Below are positions 42,023 through 54,435 of a stretch of DNA of 64,000 bases, one piece after another. How positions within the stretch are numbered: position 1 is the first letter of the stretch; each line of letters starts with the position of its first letter. The DNA is from Blepharisma stoltei (Eukaryota > Ciliophora > Heterotrichea > Heterotrichida > Blepharismidae). The notes beneath the pieces are model-generated. The model saw only the letters and a program-made list of their open reading frames with translations. It had not been told where the DNA came from and did not search any database. The stretch lies in assembly GCA_914767885.1 (NCBI GenBank), contig CAJZBQ010000058.1:507501-571500 (forward strand), written 5' to 3'. Both the position numbers and the translations under genes were made by a program.

Positions 42023-45000
42023 ATGGATCAATTCTTCAAAGAAATCGAGGACTACTGCGAAGCTTATTTTACAGTTGCAGACTACTTCTTGACTGTAGGG
42101 TTCACAGATCAAGTGATAAAAGACCACCTAGAATGCGGAGAAGAGCTCATCCCATCAGTTTTGTCTCACTCCCCCCCCTTTAAATTGAAACAAAATATAG
42201 GTAAAATTCCTACTTTTTTGGGAAATTATCCCTCCTTTAAATTGAAATAAAATTTTATTATAATAGAAAATTTTATAGGTAAAAATCATTATTTTATATG
42301 TAAATATGTTAATATCCTATTTAATATGCTTCAAACATAGGCATTGTCATAAAATTATAATGTTATTAAATATAATTTACTCAATTTATTGTCTCTTTAA
42401 ATTTATATAATTTATTTTCTATAAAATTTTATCTCTGAAAAAAATTTTTATATATAAAATTTTTTTTATAAAAAAATTTTCTTAACCCCCCTTTAAATTG
42501 AAACAAAAAATTTTTTGTTTCAATTTAAAGGGGGGGGGAGTCAGTTTCCTCCATCAACTCGTGGATCTCTTAATTTGCCTACAACCCTCCCTATGGTATT
42601 TTCCAATTAGTTTTGCTTTCCTTGAGGTGCATCAATCAGCCAAAGCAAAGCCAAGCTTGCTACAAATCTTTTCAATTTGATTTTGCAAGATGATCTAGGG
42701 ACACCTCTATATTGTACATGCCTTCATGTTTTGGAAGAAAGAGGCGAAGAGATGAAACAAGATAGAAATGCTATCAATCTTCTTCCAAGCACTTCAACCG
42801 GTTCAGACTCAACTTTCGAAACGGCAAGTGAGAGAAGTGAGTATTTCAGCCCAGAAAATATTAGGGTTACTATTAGTGAGTGTCCGAATTACGAACAGTC
42901 AAGTACAGATCGAGATCGATCTGTCAGTGAGTTCTATACAACTTCTCTGCCGAGCTCCCCTACATTTAAATATAAGCCAGTCTTCTTGGAAAACCAAAAC
43001 TCAAAGATCGTCCCCAAAGCTATTGTAATTGTATCTAGAAGCCCGTATTTAGAAATTTTTAAGAGAATATTGCTGAATATCTATAAGATGAGCACCGATG
43101 GGATTAAGATTCCAATGGAGTGCGTGATTTCTCATCTAATGCTGACTATTCCGCATCCTCCAAAGGGAGAAGTAGAATTAATGTACCTATTGAATACTCA
43201 TTATTTCAAGTTTTCTATGCCTCCTAAAAATCAACTGCCATTACTTGATGTAAATCTTGGGGTTCTTTTTCACAGGTTAGATCTAGATAAAGTCATGTGC
43301 ATTTTCCAACACTTATCACTTGAAAGGTCGATAGTGTTCTTATCCACAAATGAAGATTTGTTAACGTCTTGCTCTTACTGTTTATTATCTTTATTGTACC
43401 CTCTACAATGGACTTTGCTATATATCCCAGTTTTGCCTGAAAAAATGATTGATTTTTTGTATTCGCCAATTAAATATGTATTTGGGGTTCATTCAAAGTA
43501 TAAAGAAGCAGTCTATGCAAGATGCATGAGCTCAGCTTGTATAGTCGATTTGGATGAAAATTCAATAGAAACTACTGCTCAAGCAGTTAAAATTTCTCAA
43601 ACTGCAAGATATGGGCAATCAACTCTGCCAAATCTGCCTGAACATTATGGTAAAAAGTTACATAAAGAACTAAGTCAGTCTCTATTGAAAGCAGGTGGGG
43701 TTAAAGCGAACTCAATTTCTCTGTCAACCCCAAAGCTTGATGAGTTTACAATTAAAAGCATTAGGCAGTCATTTTTTAAATATTACGTCTCAATTTTCCT
43801 GAATTATGGAAAATACGTAAACATGGAATGGACTGAATATGGAGGCTCTAAATTTTTTTCGCATCATGAGTTTTTAGAAACGCATCCAGATAATTCAAGA
43901 TCTTATATGAAAGAAATGATCAATTCACAAATGTTCAGCAGTTTTTTGGAGAAAAAGTTAAGGCCAAAGAATAATGATGACTATTTCGAAGTTTTGTATT
44001 TTGATGAGAGTATTGTAGCGAAAATGAATAGATCAAAGCTGAAGTATACGAAAGCTAGCACACCTTTTATAGAAGATAAATCAGTGGGGTTCAAAGACGT
44101 TGCTCAAGTTCCGTCACTATATTCAGTGTATCCAGCAGTTGGATGGTTTCAATACAAAAACTTCCCGGATTTTGATCTTCAGTTGCTATCAGCATATGGA
44201 CTGCCTAAAAATAGATTGCCGAAATGTAGGGACTACCCCGATACCCCATCGTATACTAATATTTATATTCCTCACACCCACTGGCCTACAAACCAGCACT
44301 GTGTTATTGCTTGCTGGATTGAAGTCTGGGCTGCTTCTCTCTGACATCAGGATTTAGCTGACCACTCTGACATGCTCAACAAAGCAATTTTTGTCCTAGG
44401 AAAATACCACAAATTTCCTACTCCCAGTTTGCTTTCAGCTATGCTTGAATCATGCTGTGAATTCAACGCATCTCTTGGCATTTCCCTATTTTCTTTCCTT
44501 TCTTCATCTAAATTCCTTATCGATATGGTCTGTATAAAAATTCTTCGCAAAACGGTCTCAAAGCTACTCAAAGGAAACCAAAACATGGAAGATATTGACT
44601 GTGACAGAAGCTTAATGATAACAAATGCAATCATAAATTCAGATGATCTAGCTGAAAACAGCAGAAAAAGAATTTTCACAGGCGAAGGAGAAATCAATAT
44701 TTTTGTAAGGGGATTTTGCAAGGTGTGTGGGAGAAAAATCCCTAATACAGAAATTGCTGAACAGCATGCTGATAACCCGTATAGCTTAGCTTGCCGATGC
44801 AAATGCGGAGAGCTTTATCAACCACAGCTGAAAGTGAGGAACTGTTTAGATGATGCAATAATTGTGGAAACTATTTTTATGTCACCTAAGTCTCTGCGGC
44901 AGTCTTTTGTAGAGCTAATCAAGGACAAAGACCTGCCACTGAAATTAGATTTTGACATCCTTCGACTGGAGCTCCCCATGATTTTTTGGAACCTAATCTG

Positions 45001-45166
45001 GCAATTCAACCTTTCTTCATTACCATTTGAATTCTTATTCCCCTATGAATCCCAAACAACTTCTTTCCTAACCAACAGCATCCGCAAAGAAATGTCAACA
45101 CAAACAGAAAGCTACCCTAACCTAGCAGAAGTCCTGGCGATCTATGAAGAACTTGTAAGTCAATAA
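42023..45166 (+). CDS. DENN-domain protein (Rab exchange factor type)
   Basis: It encodes 917 residues after removal of the IES 42166-42540 and a 15-nt intron GTATTTTCCAATTAG (42596-42610). The junction restores the classic uDENN core: SQFPPSTRGS, LPTTLPMFCFPWG. Then come the central DENN (VSRSPYLEIFKRILLNIY, LFHRLDLDKVMCIFQHLSLERSIVFLS, WTLLYIPVLPEKMIDFLYSPIKYVFG) and a dDENN-like region (FFKYYVSIFLNYGKYVNMEW). The C-terminal third is helical with a CKVC...CRCKC zinc-like cluster. DENN proteins activate Rab GTPases on membranes; the target Rab is unknown. Overall shape is nearest to large DENND-type proteins. Confidence 0.87.
42166..42540. mobile_element. Family B IES in uDENN
   Basis: TCA flanks both ends (42166, 42541). 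It spans 375 bp, divisible by three. The left tip is CTCCCCCCCCTTTAAATTG; the right tip is a hairpin, CCCCCTTTAAATTGAAAC with its complement, ending GGGGGAG. It sits inside the uDENN core and contains several stops; without removal the domain cannot be made. Confidence 0.92.
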
Positions 45167-45239
45167 TTAAACTAATTTCTAAAGAAACTTTTAGTAGTTA
45201 AAAAGCGGTTTATTAATTGGGGCATTATTATACATGGAT

Positions 45240-46560
45240 CCATGAGCCCTCCTCCTCCTCCGCTTATTATTCCAAAGTCTGTCATTGGCATACCATGTTC
45301 ATATTGCAAGGGCCGGTCCCAGCCCTCCTGTTGCTATGCCGTGGAAAATGAATCTTTAACTCCCAGAGTGCTCTCATCTCTTCCTCCACCTTTTCTTCTT
45401 CTTTTTTCTCCTTAGCCTGCGTCTTCTTCTCCAATTTTCAATCCTAGTCGACATATCTTTCATAGTCTGTATAAAGTATAGTATCGCAACATCAAAATAT
45501 CCTGCTCTCCATAAAAATATCCGGTGCAATAAAGGAATAGCACACATATATGCACACACAAATGTTTCTTTGCCTCTTATTTCTATAAAATATTTTAGTG
45601 ATTTTGTAGATTTGCTTTCTTGACGGTCTCCATCGTGCCTCCGAAAACTTGGTCAGCCTTGCTGATCGCTAAGGACTGTGTGGGTATCTTTGGCTGATTC
45701 TATAAACAAGATGAGATTCTCTTCATTTCTAACAAAGCGTGGTGTTCAAGTGATTTTATTAATCCTAGCTATCGAAACTTATAACACTTTACTTGAGAGC
45801 CTCATAGTCTTCTTGCTCAATCAGCAGCTCGTTGATAGCTTCGTTTACTTATACATCTATACTGACCGAAGCCAATGGAGGCATAATCAAAGATTTCCAG
45901 CTCTTCTTAGTACTTGAACAGCTTTGGTATGATCAATTTTGGAGAAATGTTCTTAAAGTATTCAAGATAGAAAATCATGGCTCTGAAAAATAAATTCTTG
46001 CTTTGATGTTTTTTGAATCACGTCAGTGAATATTTCATGGCTCCAGGATTTAGGAGAATGATCAATCATTTTGACCAAGCATTATCAAATTAATTATATT
46101 TTATAAATAAGAAAAATGCTTCTGGCCATCTGAATCTTCCACAAGCTCTTACTCCCACTCCATGAGCGAATCAAAAAATTTTGTTCACTTACTAGGGTTA
46201 AATTTTTTAGAAAAAATTCTCAATTCTCGAAAAATTGAAGGCAAAATTAATTTAATTTGTAAAAATTTATTTTTTAAAATGAAAACTGCTTAAAATTAAA
46301 CAGATTTAGTTAGACATTTCATTATAATAATTATCACTTAAATATTAAAATATTTTTTCATAAAAATGTTTTGTTTGCTCACGAAGGTAGTTTTGGGCCT
46401 CTTTCGCTGGCCATTCCGCTTTCTAAGAGAGACATAAGCTCGTTTGGGTATCCATTGTGCTCGTAATGTCTTATAATATTTTTTTCGTATTTTAAAATAT
46501 TCCAATTCAAAAAAATTATTTAATTTATAAAATGAAGGTAATATTGCTCGGTAATGCATC
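45240..46560 (-). pseudogene. Clathrin heavy-chain C-terminal fragment, degraded (copy I)
   Basis: In several frames on the minus strand, in order, are pieces aligned to the clathrin heavy-chain C-terminus: KLRACEE-like (frameshifted), FLFIKYN...FDNAWSKW, KNLFFRAMIFYLEYF, EAINELLIEQEDYEALK, ENLILFIESAKDTH and DVAILYFIQTMKDMSTRIE. The frame shifts repeatedly and stops intervene, beyond what IESs or 15-nt introns explain. A degenerate family A element (46149-46387) sits inside. It looks like a dead partial copy beside the RP2-like gene. Confidence 0.65.
46149..46387. mobile_element. Degenerate family A IES in clathrin fragment I
   Basis: The left tip is CTCCCACTCCATGAGCGAAT plus a hairpin partner; the right tip is TTTGCTCACGAAGG. 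The paralogous sequence near 53950 has the uninterrupted string AGCTCTTAGTTTTTGGGC, an empty site that fixes the boundaries at TA. Confidence 0.8.
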
Positions 46561-46619
46561 TGATATCTGAGATCAGTTCTTGTAAGGAATGTCGAGGCAA
46601 ATAGTTGAGAAAAAAACTT

Positions 46620-47012
46620 TTACTCCCCCCCCCCCCCCCCGTGAGCGAACAAAACCATTAGAAAAATCGCCATTTTTTGACCAAAAACCCACCCTCCGTG
46701 AGTGAACAAAAATTTTTTTTAATAGAAAAAATTTTAATGGAAAAAAAATTTTGATATATAAGTGATAATTAGTATAATGAAATCTAGAGCTAATTCTGTT
46801 TAATTTTAAACAAATTGCGTTTTAAAACATAAAATTTTGCAAATTAAATTAATATTTGCTTCCCAATTTTTGCAAATTAGGATTTTTTTAAATTTCGAAA
46901 AAAAATATTTTTTATAAAATTTATATATAAATTTTTTTTAAAAAAAAAATTAACCCCCCTCCGTGAGCGAACAAAATTTTTTTGTTCGCTCACGGAGGGG
47001 GGGGGGGGGGAG
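46620..47012. mobile_element. Family A element upstream of RP2-like copy I
   Basis: TTA flanks both ends (46620, 47013). It has an 18-C tract at the left tip and an even longer G tract at the right, with the hairpin end on the right. It is near-identical to the copies at 16754, 19160, 50239 and 52543. The duplicated region II lacks it at the corresponding place. Confidence 0.9.
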
Positions 47013-47199
47013 TTAGGAGATATTCGACAATCCTTTTAGAAATTTAACAAATTGTTGCTCTTTTTAGCTTGATTTGGGATTTTATCGTTTAAACCAATTT
47101 TATTATGATAAATTAACGAAAACATTCTTAATTATTGATTTTATATGTAAATAAGGTAAACAAAAAATTTAAATTTATATTTGAAAACTTAAAATTATT

Positions 47200-48939
47200 A
47201 TGTCCTCCATAGACAACTTTACATTCAAGGGCGAAACTGGCAAAACTCTTATAAAGTCTCCTGGATCAATCCAAGGGCAAGTTTTCAACCTCATGCAGCT
47301 TGAAGGATGTACAATCTACTTACTAGACCACTCTGATGCAGTTTATGTTGATGAATGCCGTAATTGCACAATTTTTATCGGTCCTGTCCAGGGCTCTTGT
47401 TTCCTTCGCAACTGCAATACCTCCACTTTTTCAATTGCTTGCAATCAAATTCGTACCCGTGACTGCACTGAACTGACAATTTTTCTCTATTCCCAAGCTG
47501 ACCCTCATATAGAAAAATCATTCGGCATTAAATTTGCTCCTTATAATTTCTCATACCCTTTCCAAGATAAGCACTTTCAAGCAGCAAAACTAAACCCAGA
47601 CGCTAATAAATGAAGCGTGGTCTATGATCACAATTCCAGTGAAGGTGAAGGACATTTTGAATATTTACCTCCTAATCAGTTCGTTGAAGAATCCAAAGAG
47701 ATTTCCGGTTTTCCACCTCCAGTCAATCCAGTCCAGAGAAGTGTGATGTATGGAGGAAACATCAGAGAAGATATAATCCCACCTAGGGCTGCCAAAAATA
47801 TTCCGGTGCATGCTCTTTTGATAGGAAGGTTAAAATATGCCTTCTAAAAATTGATCCAAAATTTTTTTCTTCTACTCCCTCTGTAAGCAAACAAAACCAT
47901 TAAAAAAACTCACTATTTTTTGGGTAAACCTACCCTCCTTCGGAAAATAAAATTTTAAATATAAACATTATTATAATGAAATATCTAGCTAATTCTGTTT
48001 AATTTTAAATACTCATTTTAAAACATAAATTTTGAATATTAAATTAATTTTTTATTTTTGAAAAAAAAAATAATTTATATAAAGCCAGCGTCACTAACTA
48101 TATAATTTTTTTAAAAAGAAAAATTAACTCACATCCATGAGAAAAAATACAAATCGCTCACCAAGAGGAGGATTAAGGCATTTGATAAAAATTTAAAGTT
48201 TTTTCCTAATGTCTCACTATAAAAAATTTCAGCCAAATTTGAGAAAGCCTCACACTATCAACACTTCCCGATCAAATTTTTGTCGCCAAATATTCAGAGT
48301 CCTATGCCTGTGAGAAGAGACTTACCACCTCCAGCTATCGCAAATCCTACAGATAACCAAAATTTGTCAGCGCAGGAAGATAGAAGATATGTCCCTTTTA
48401 ATTCACCTAAGATGGGAGAAGTGTCTCAGGTTGAAGCAAAAATTCAAAACCAAGTACAATTAAATGCTAATATTTCTCAAAATGAAGATTTAGGCATTAT
48501 ACAAGTTCTAACATATAACTACAGGCAAGGCCAAGGATTTGAATATGATTATACAGGAGTGACAAGTTTTCCAAATGAAATTATTAGGGGAACATTAGAA
48601 TCTCTGGATGTGATTGTGAAGCCGTTTAATGAGAGCTTGAACTTGCTTTTCTTGTGCTCCATGCTCGTTGTTATTGGCTTTTTTGTGCTGTTTTTACAAT
48701 TTTTTATATTGAGGATGACATCAGAATGGAGAAAAGAAGCTTGGGCTATAGTTATTGTGTTTATTTGTATCAGTTTTATTGTGCTTCAGGTAATTATTTT
48801 CTTAAAAAAAAGAAATCTTTCAAAGGATGGAGAAATTAAGGTGTTGGAGTTTGTAACGCAGGAGAACAGTAAATCCTATGAACAGAGAAAAGCTACATTA
48901 AATGCAACGCTAAATATGGTGAGAATTGAGATTAAGTAA
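47200..48939 (+). CDS. RP2/TBCC-domain protein with C-terminal membrane segments, copy I
   Basis: It encodes 415 residues after removing 492 bp near 47804-48295. A TBCC beta-helix occupies the first 130 residues (SIQGQVFNLMQLEGCTIYLLD, TIFIGPVQGSCFLRNCN); CNQIRTRDCTELTIFL carries the arginine that serves as the Arl-GAP finger in RP2. Then a Pro-rich linker, and near the C-terminus two hydrophobic spans (LFLCSMLVVIGFFVLFLQFF and a following IVIVFICISFIVLQVIIF). RP2-type proteins act on Arl3 in ciliary lipid-protein trafficking; membrane anchoring by TM segments is unlike human RP2, which is acylated. One UGA Trp (NKWSVV). Copy II has the same length. Confidence 0.85.
47804..48295. mobile_element. 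Compound insert in RP2-like copy I
   Basis: It is flanked by GCCAAAAATATTC (47791) and GCCAAATATTC (48285). Exactly 492 bp (3 x 164) are absent from copy II, whose sequence reads straight through (AAKNIQNPIPVRR). A degenerate family A element is nested at 47873-48173. The insert type is uncertain. Confidence 0.8.
47873..48173. mobile_element. Degenerate family A element nested in the insert
   Basis: The left tip is CTCCCTCTGTAAGCAAACAA with CATTA, the family A left end with substitutions; the right tip is CGCTCACCAAGAGGAGGA before TTAA. The body keeps the GCTAATTCTGTTTAATTTTA core. Confidence 0.65.
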
Positions 48940-49079
48940 TAATAATATAAGAAATTAAGATAAGATAAGATTATCTTTTTGTGAAGAGAACAAAATTTTT
49001 TCAATAGTCATTAGGTGTTAAAGCAAAAATTAATACATATGTTTAAATTAAAGGGGGATTTGAATTTATTATATTATAA

Positions 49080-50204
49080 ATGGTAAAAAATCTCAAGTCT
49101 AACACTCATAGTAAAACAAGAAGACCCTTACAAAAAGCCAACTTCATTCAAACAGTCGATATTTTCAACCTAAAGAATAATCATGAACCATTTCAAGTAG
49201 AAATCCCATTAAACAAACTTTTCCAAGAGAAAATAGCTCGTACTGCACGCACAAAGTGGTGAAAGGTTACAGAAAACACCAAAGAGTTTCTCGATGGCTT
49301 TCAAATCGTAATCCTAAATTGCTATCGTGGGCCTGAACACGGGAGCGTTGAGAAAGAAACTCTTGCCTTTTCATGGCCAATAGAATCCATCGATGAAGAA
49401 GATATAGAAGCATGCATAATAACCGGCGAGATGGATGACTTTTACATTCAAGGAAACAACCCAGATATAAACTTAACTCGTCTCTATTCCTGCCACCCTC
49501 TTGATGACAAAGATCTCGAAGAATTCAAACTGAATGAACGAGATCTAAAAAAAGTAAATGTCTTTCGGCTTTGGGATGGAAAATTTTTATGTGATACTAG
49601 GGACCCTCAATATGAAAATATTCTACCAATCAAGCTCTATCATTGGCACATAAATCATTTTTATGCTATACATTTTGAAATGGATAAGGCTACAGCAGCA
49701 CCTTCTGATCAAGAAATTTTGAACCTATATTCTGAAGAATGACTGCGAGAAAATTATGATAAAACGCTACATCTACTGCAAAGACCGCTGCAAAGTGCCA
49801 ATGAATATACATGCGAAATTTGTGCAATTATTGCAGCAGTTATAGAAATAAATGGAAAAATAAAGGAACCTCTAGAAGGAAGATGAAAGAATGGCGGCTA
49901 TTCTATTGCGATGCTTTTCAAATCCCAAAGCATTATCTGCGAGAAAATAGCAAAATACCAAATTGGGGTTTTTGCAGAAAGAGGTGAAAAAGTTTATCTT
50001 CTTGTCCATTTGCAAAATCTCAGCGTCATCCACTCATCATTTGCCATTGTAGAAGGGCCTTTGATTTATTTTTATAATTCTTGAATGATGAAGCCAGTTA
50101 TTTTGAAGCTTAAAGGTCTCAAGCAATTCACGATCAAGGATTTCAAAGGAAATGGAACACTTTTTATTCCGAAGGAGTGGTTCCGATTAAGAGCCTTTAA
50201 ATAA
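49080..50204 (+). CDS. Unknown protein, 374 residues
   Basis: One frame with several UGA Trp (KWWKVTEN, SEEWLREN, GRWKNGG, NSWMMK) runs from ATG 49080 to TAA 50204. The N-terminus is basic. The rest is mixed alpha/beta, with Cys in YTCEIC. No family is recognised. It lies between RP2-like copy I (140 bp upstream) and a family A element. No introns or IES. Confidence 0.72.
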
Positions 50205-50238
50205 ATTTATTTTAGAAATTAATTTTATTAAAACTTGC

Positions 50239-50622
50239 TAACTCCCCCCCCCCCCCTCCGTGAGCGAACAAAAAAATTTGTTCGCTCACGGAGGGGGGTT
50301 AATTTTTTTTTTTAAAAAAATTTATATATAAATTTTATAAAAAATATTTTTTTCGAAATTTAAAAAAATCCTAATTTGCAAAAATTGGGAAGCAAATATT
50401 AATTTAATTTGCAAAATTTATGTTTTAAAACGCAATTTGTTTAAAATTAAACAGAATTAGCTCTAGATTTCATTATACTAATTATCACTTATATATCAAA
50501 ATTTTTTTCCATTAAAATTTTTTCTATTAAAAAAATTTTTGTTCACTCACGGAGGGTGGGTTTTTGGTCAAAAAATGGCGATTTTTCTAATGTTTTGTTC
50601 GCTCACGGAGGGGGGGGGGGAG
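50239..50622. mobile_element. Family A element between genes
   Basis: TAA flanks both ends (50239, 50623). The hairpin end is on the left. Near-identical to the PIPK1 copy. It lies 34 bp after the stop of the unknown gene and 80 bp before the SET gene. Confidence 0.9.
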
Positions 50623-50702
50623 TAAGCTATTAAAAATTAAATTAGGATTTAGCATTATCTTAATGACTAATAATTTATTAATTTCATAACCCCCCTAATA
50701 AT

Positions 50703-53698
50703 ATGAGCCAGCCATCTCAAAAGCATCACAAAATTGCTGCACAGAAAGATTTCAAAAAAGAAAGGAATATTAGAGCAATGAATGAAGCCCAAGCTTTTAT
50801 TCAAGCAAAAAAAAAGATTTCTCCAACAGAAACAATTAAAAATATAATTCAGGGAATCCCATATCATGAAATTTCAGAATCGCTATTTAATGATCCAGAA
50901 ACTCTTCAATCTGCTTTAGAATCGATTTCTTCTGCAATAGAACATTATGATCAATTTTATTCAATAGATCAATTAAAGACTGCAATTAATGAAGCAATTG
51001 ACTCCAAAATTTCACTTTTTGAAACACAAGAATTGCAATTGAATTGTGAATTGTGGAAAGAAGCAATATTTTCTTACTTGAGCATTTTTAAAACAGAAAT
51101 TGCCGAATCTTTAAAGGATTTCTGAATAAATATTATGAGTTCATCTCAAAAGTATCCATCAATTCCTCAAAGGTCATTTCAAAATCTTCATTCCAAGATT
51201 ATCGAAGAAATAGAGCATTTAAAACCCTCAAATCCTGGTTTTTCAGCAGAAGAAATTTGCATAATTGAAGATAAAGAAGGATGTAATGGAGCATTTTGCG
51301 ATTCTCTTGAATCTATTGAAAAAAATGCATGTTTCAGCAATAAAATGGAATGTACTAGCAGATGCTTATGCAAAGAAGAAACTTGCCTAAATCGCTCAAT
51401 ATCTAAAAACAGACGAAAATACATTAAAGATGTGGATGTGATAGAAATGCCAGCTTTTGGATTTGATAAAAGAACAGCCCAGATAATTTTACAAATAATT
51501 GGAAAATCTATAGATGCGAAAAGATTTCTTAATGTTTCTATGCCAATTGCAATAAATTGGGCAGCAAATCAAATAAATGACAGCTTTAAACACATTTTAC
51601 AAGGCATAATGACTGAAGAAATTTTTAATCTGAATGATAAATATTTTTCTAAAGCTTTATATAACTCGATTGAAGCCTTAGGTGAAATATATGGGCATGA
51701 TATTATTTTAAAGGAATTCACCATCCATCAAAAAGGTTATGGAATCTTTTGCAACACCTCTCAAGGAATCCCGAAAAATGCCTTTTTGGGGGAATACGCA
51801 GGCCAAATATATTCGGCAGGAGAATTTTATGAAAAAGACCTTGCAATCCAAAATAGTAAAAATAAAATCCAACCTGCAAACTCTACCAATGAATCATCCA
51901 ATTTTTATACAGTTGAGCTGGAAAGAAACAAAAATGATATAAAAGGCTATTCTGTTTTTTTTGTGGATCCTATACCAAGAGGAAATTGAACTTGCAAAAT
52001 TAATCACTCTTGCTACCCAAATTGCGAAGCAAGAACAGTGATTGCAAATGGCAGGTATACAATCGGTCTCTATACAATAAGAAGAATAAAGTCATTGGAA
52101 GAATTAACATGGAACTATTCCTCATGCACAGATCAGATTGAAGAGTATAAAAACAGTATTTGCTTATGCTCAAAAACTAATTGTTCTGGATACTATCTCA
52201 TTAACCCTTCAAAAACAGATATTTGTCTACCCCTTGCTGGAAAAATATGTGCTCTCTTATTTTCAAGTTCAGCCAAAATTACCTCTGATGAAATTCAATA
52301 CATAGAGCAATTTAATCTTGATAAATCTCTGATGCATGAAATTCCAGAGTGATTAAAGTGCTGAACCTATACAACACTTAACTATATCACATCCTATATT
52401 GAGTTAAGGAAAAATGACGCTCTAAGCAATTTAAAAGCAAAAATTGAAGCCAAATTGAGTAGCGAACTTGAAAAAATAGACTTATTAAAGGATTCATTAA
52501 TAAAAGAGTTAACTATTTCTTTATCCCGGGCAAGATATTTGCTAACTCCCCCCCCCCCCCTCCGTGAGCGAACAAAAAAATTTTGTTCGCTCACGGAGGG
52601 GGGTTAATTTTTTTTTTTTAAAAAAAATTTTATATATAAATTTTATAAAAAATATTTTTTTTCGAAATTTAAAAAAATCCTAATTTGCAAAAATTGGGAA
52701 GCAAATATTAATTTAATTTGCAAAATTTATGTTTTTAAAACGCAATTTGTTTAAAATTAAACAGAATTAGCTCTAGATTTCATTATACTAATTATCACTT
52801 ATATATCAAAATTTTTTTCCATTAAAATTTTTTCTATTAAAAAAATTTTTGTTCACTCACGGAGGGTGGGTTTTTGGTCAAAAAATGGCGATTTTTCTAA
52901 TGGTTTTGTTCGCTCACGGAGGGGGGGGGGGGAGTAAGTAATATCCCTGATTCAAATATGCCTCCGATCTGCATCCTCACAGAAATTGAAGTCTTGAATT
53001 ATTTATGGGGTGATGACTGCAATTCTATTAAAAATCAGCTAAATACCTTATTTGAAAATGATATAAGCGTTAAAGTTCAAAATTTGACCAAAAAGCCCAT
53101 CAACAACTTAAATGAAGCGAGAACAGAACTCTTGAAAATAAAAGACCATTTGAAAGAAAACCAATCCAACAATTGAATTTATAAAGGTATTGCAGATATT
53201 TTACATTTGACTGCCTACAACCAATTATTTTTCAGATTTAATGCTTATCAATCGTTTACTTCAAAGAATATCAGGCTTAAAAATTGTGAACTTTATAATT
53301 TTGAATGCAGTGAATATTATGAAGAAGAATCAAATTTCGAATACGATGGCGAGCACTTGCATAGATTGCTTGCTGGGTGGAATTCGCGCGATTATGCTGC
53401 GAATAAAAGTATTATGTTTAATGGCTTAAAAGGGCCTCTCTTGCTCCCATCAATCCAAAACTCTCAACCTTCATTTTACAACGAAATATCGCGGATCAAA
53501 TTTTTAAATAAAATATTTGAAGCTCCCTTAGTTTCATGGAGTGAATATGAGGAAGCAAATTTATTTATATTTGATGAGGAAGCAAAAGTCTTTGGAACAC
53601 CTATGTTCTATGACTACGTTAACAAAAATATTTCTGTGCTTAATGTATGCTTTCAGGATTTGGACGTCCAATGAAACTTAATTTCACTTAGTACTTAG
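50703..53698 (+). CDS. SET-domain histone methyltransferase, ATXR3/SDG2-like
   Basis: It encodes 867 residues after removing 52543-52934. The SET core is LKEFTIHQKGYGIFCN, FLGEYAGQIYSAGEFYEKD, FYTVELER, the catalytic INHSCYPNCEARTV and LTWNYSS. A post-SET CLCSKTNCSGYYL follows, and then a helical tail. Order and spacing match plant ATXR3/SDG2 and its protist relatives, which methylate H3K4. A Cys-rich block (CNGAFCDS...CTSRCLCKEETC) precedes the SET domain. The frame opens at 50703 and reads through UGA (FWINIMSSS), so the upstream 140 residues belong to it. Germline chromatin relevance is plausible but not shown. Confidence 0.85.
52543..52934. mobile_element. Family A IES in the SET gene
   Basis: TAA flanks both ends (52543, 52935). 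It spans 392 bp, hairpin end on the left, near-identical to the other young copies. Removal joins SLSRARYLL to SNIPDSNMPP, giving an 868-codon frame. Confidence 0.92.
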
Positions 53699-54245
53699 AC
53701 AGCCTTGGCATGGTCAATTTTGGGAGAAATGTTCTTTAAGTCATTAATAAGCATGGGCTGCTCTTCAAGATAAAAAATCATGGCTCTGAAAAATAAATTC
53801 TTACTTTGATGCTTTTTGAATCATGTCAGTGAAAATATCATAGCTCCAGGATTTAGGAGAATTATCAATCATTATGGCCAAGCATTATCAAATTCATTAT
53901 ATTTTATGTATAAGAAAACTGCTTCTGACCACCTGAACATTTCACAAGCTCTTAGTTTTTGGGCTTCTTTTGCTGGCCACTCCCCTTTCTAAGAGAGATA
54001 TAAGCTCGTCTGGGTATCCATTCTTATCGTAATATCTTATAATATTTTTTAACTCCTTCATATCAATTAGTAAACAAAAAGATTTGATCGCTCACAGAGG
54101 GTCTTAATTTTTTTCCTTCAGGTTTCATATTAAGTATTTTTTCGAATTTTAAAATATTCCAATTCGAAAATAAAATTATTTAATTTATAAAATGAAGGTA
54201 ATATTGCTCGATAATGCATCTGATATCTGAGATCAGATATTATAA
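53699..54245 (-). pseudogene. Clathrin heavy-chain fragment, degraded (copy II)
   Basis: The minus strand encodes, mostly in one frame, AKEAQKLRACEMFRWSEAVF, LYIKYNEFDNAW, SKNLFFRAMIFYLEEQPM and LINDLKNISPKIDHAKAV. These align to the clathrin heavy-chain block [25 protein letters not shown]...LINDL...LDHTRAV. A TAA inside and several stops upstream break it, and it ends abruptly at the SET gene stop. It is shorter than copy I and lacks the final trimerisation segment. Confidence 0.7.
54043..54136. mobile_element. Short insert private to copy II
   Basis: Copy I reads straight through this point. Copy II has about 94 extra bp between direct repeats TATTTTTT, containing GATCGCTCACAGAGGGTC, a decayed family A tip. 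Confidence 0.5.
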
Positions 54246-54435
54246 GGAACGGAAATATTTGAAAATCTTTATTAGAAATTTAACAAATTTTTGATCTTTT
54301 TAGCTTGATTTGGGCTTTTATCTTTCTAACCAATTTTATTATGATAAATTAAAAGAAAGCATTTTAATTATTGATTTTATATGTAAATAAGGTAAACAAA
54401 AAATTTAAATTTATATTTGAAAACTTAAAATTATT

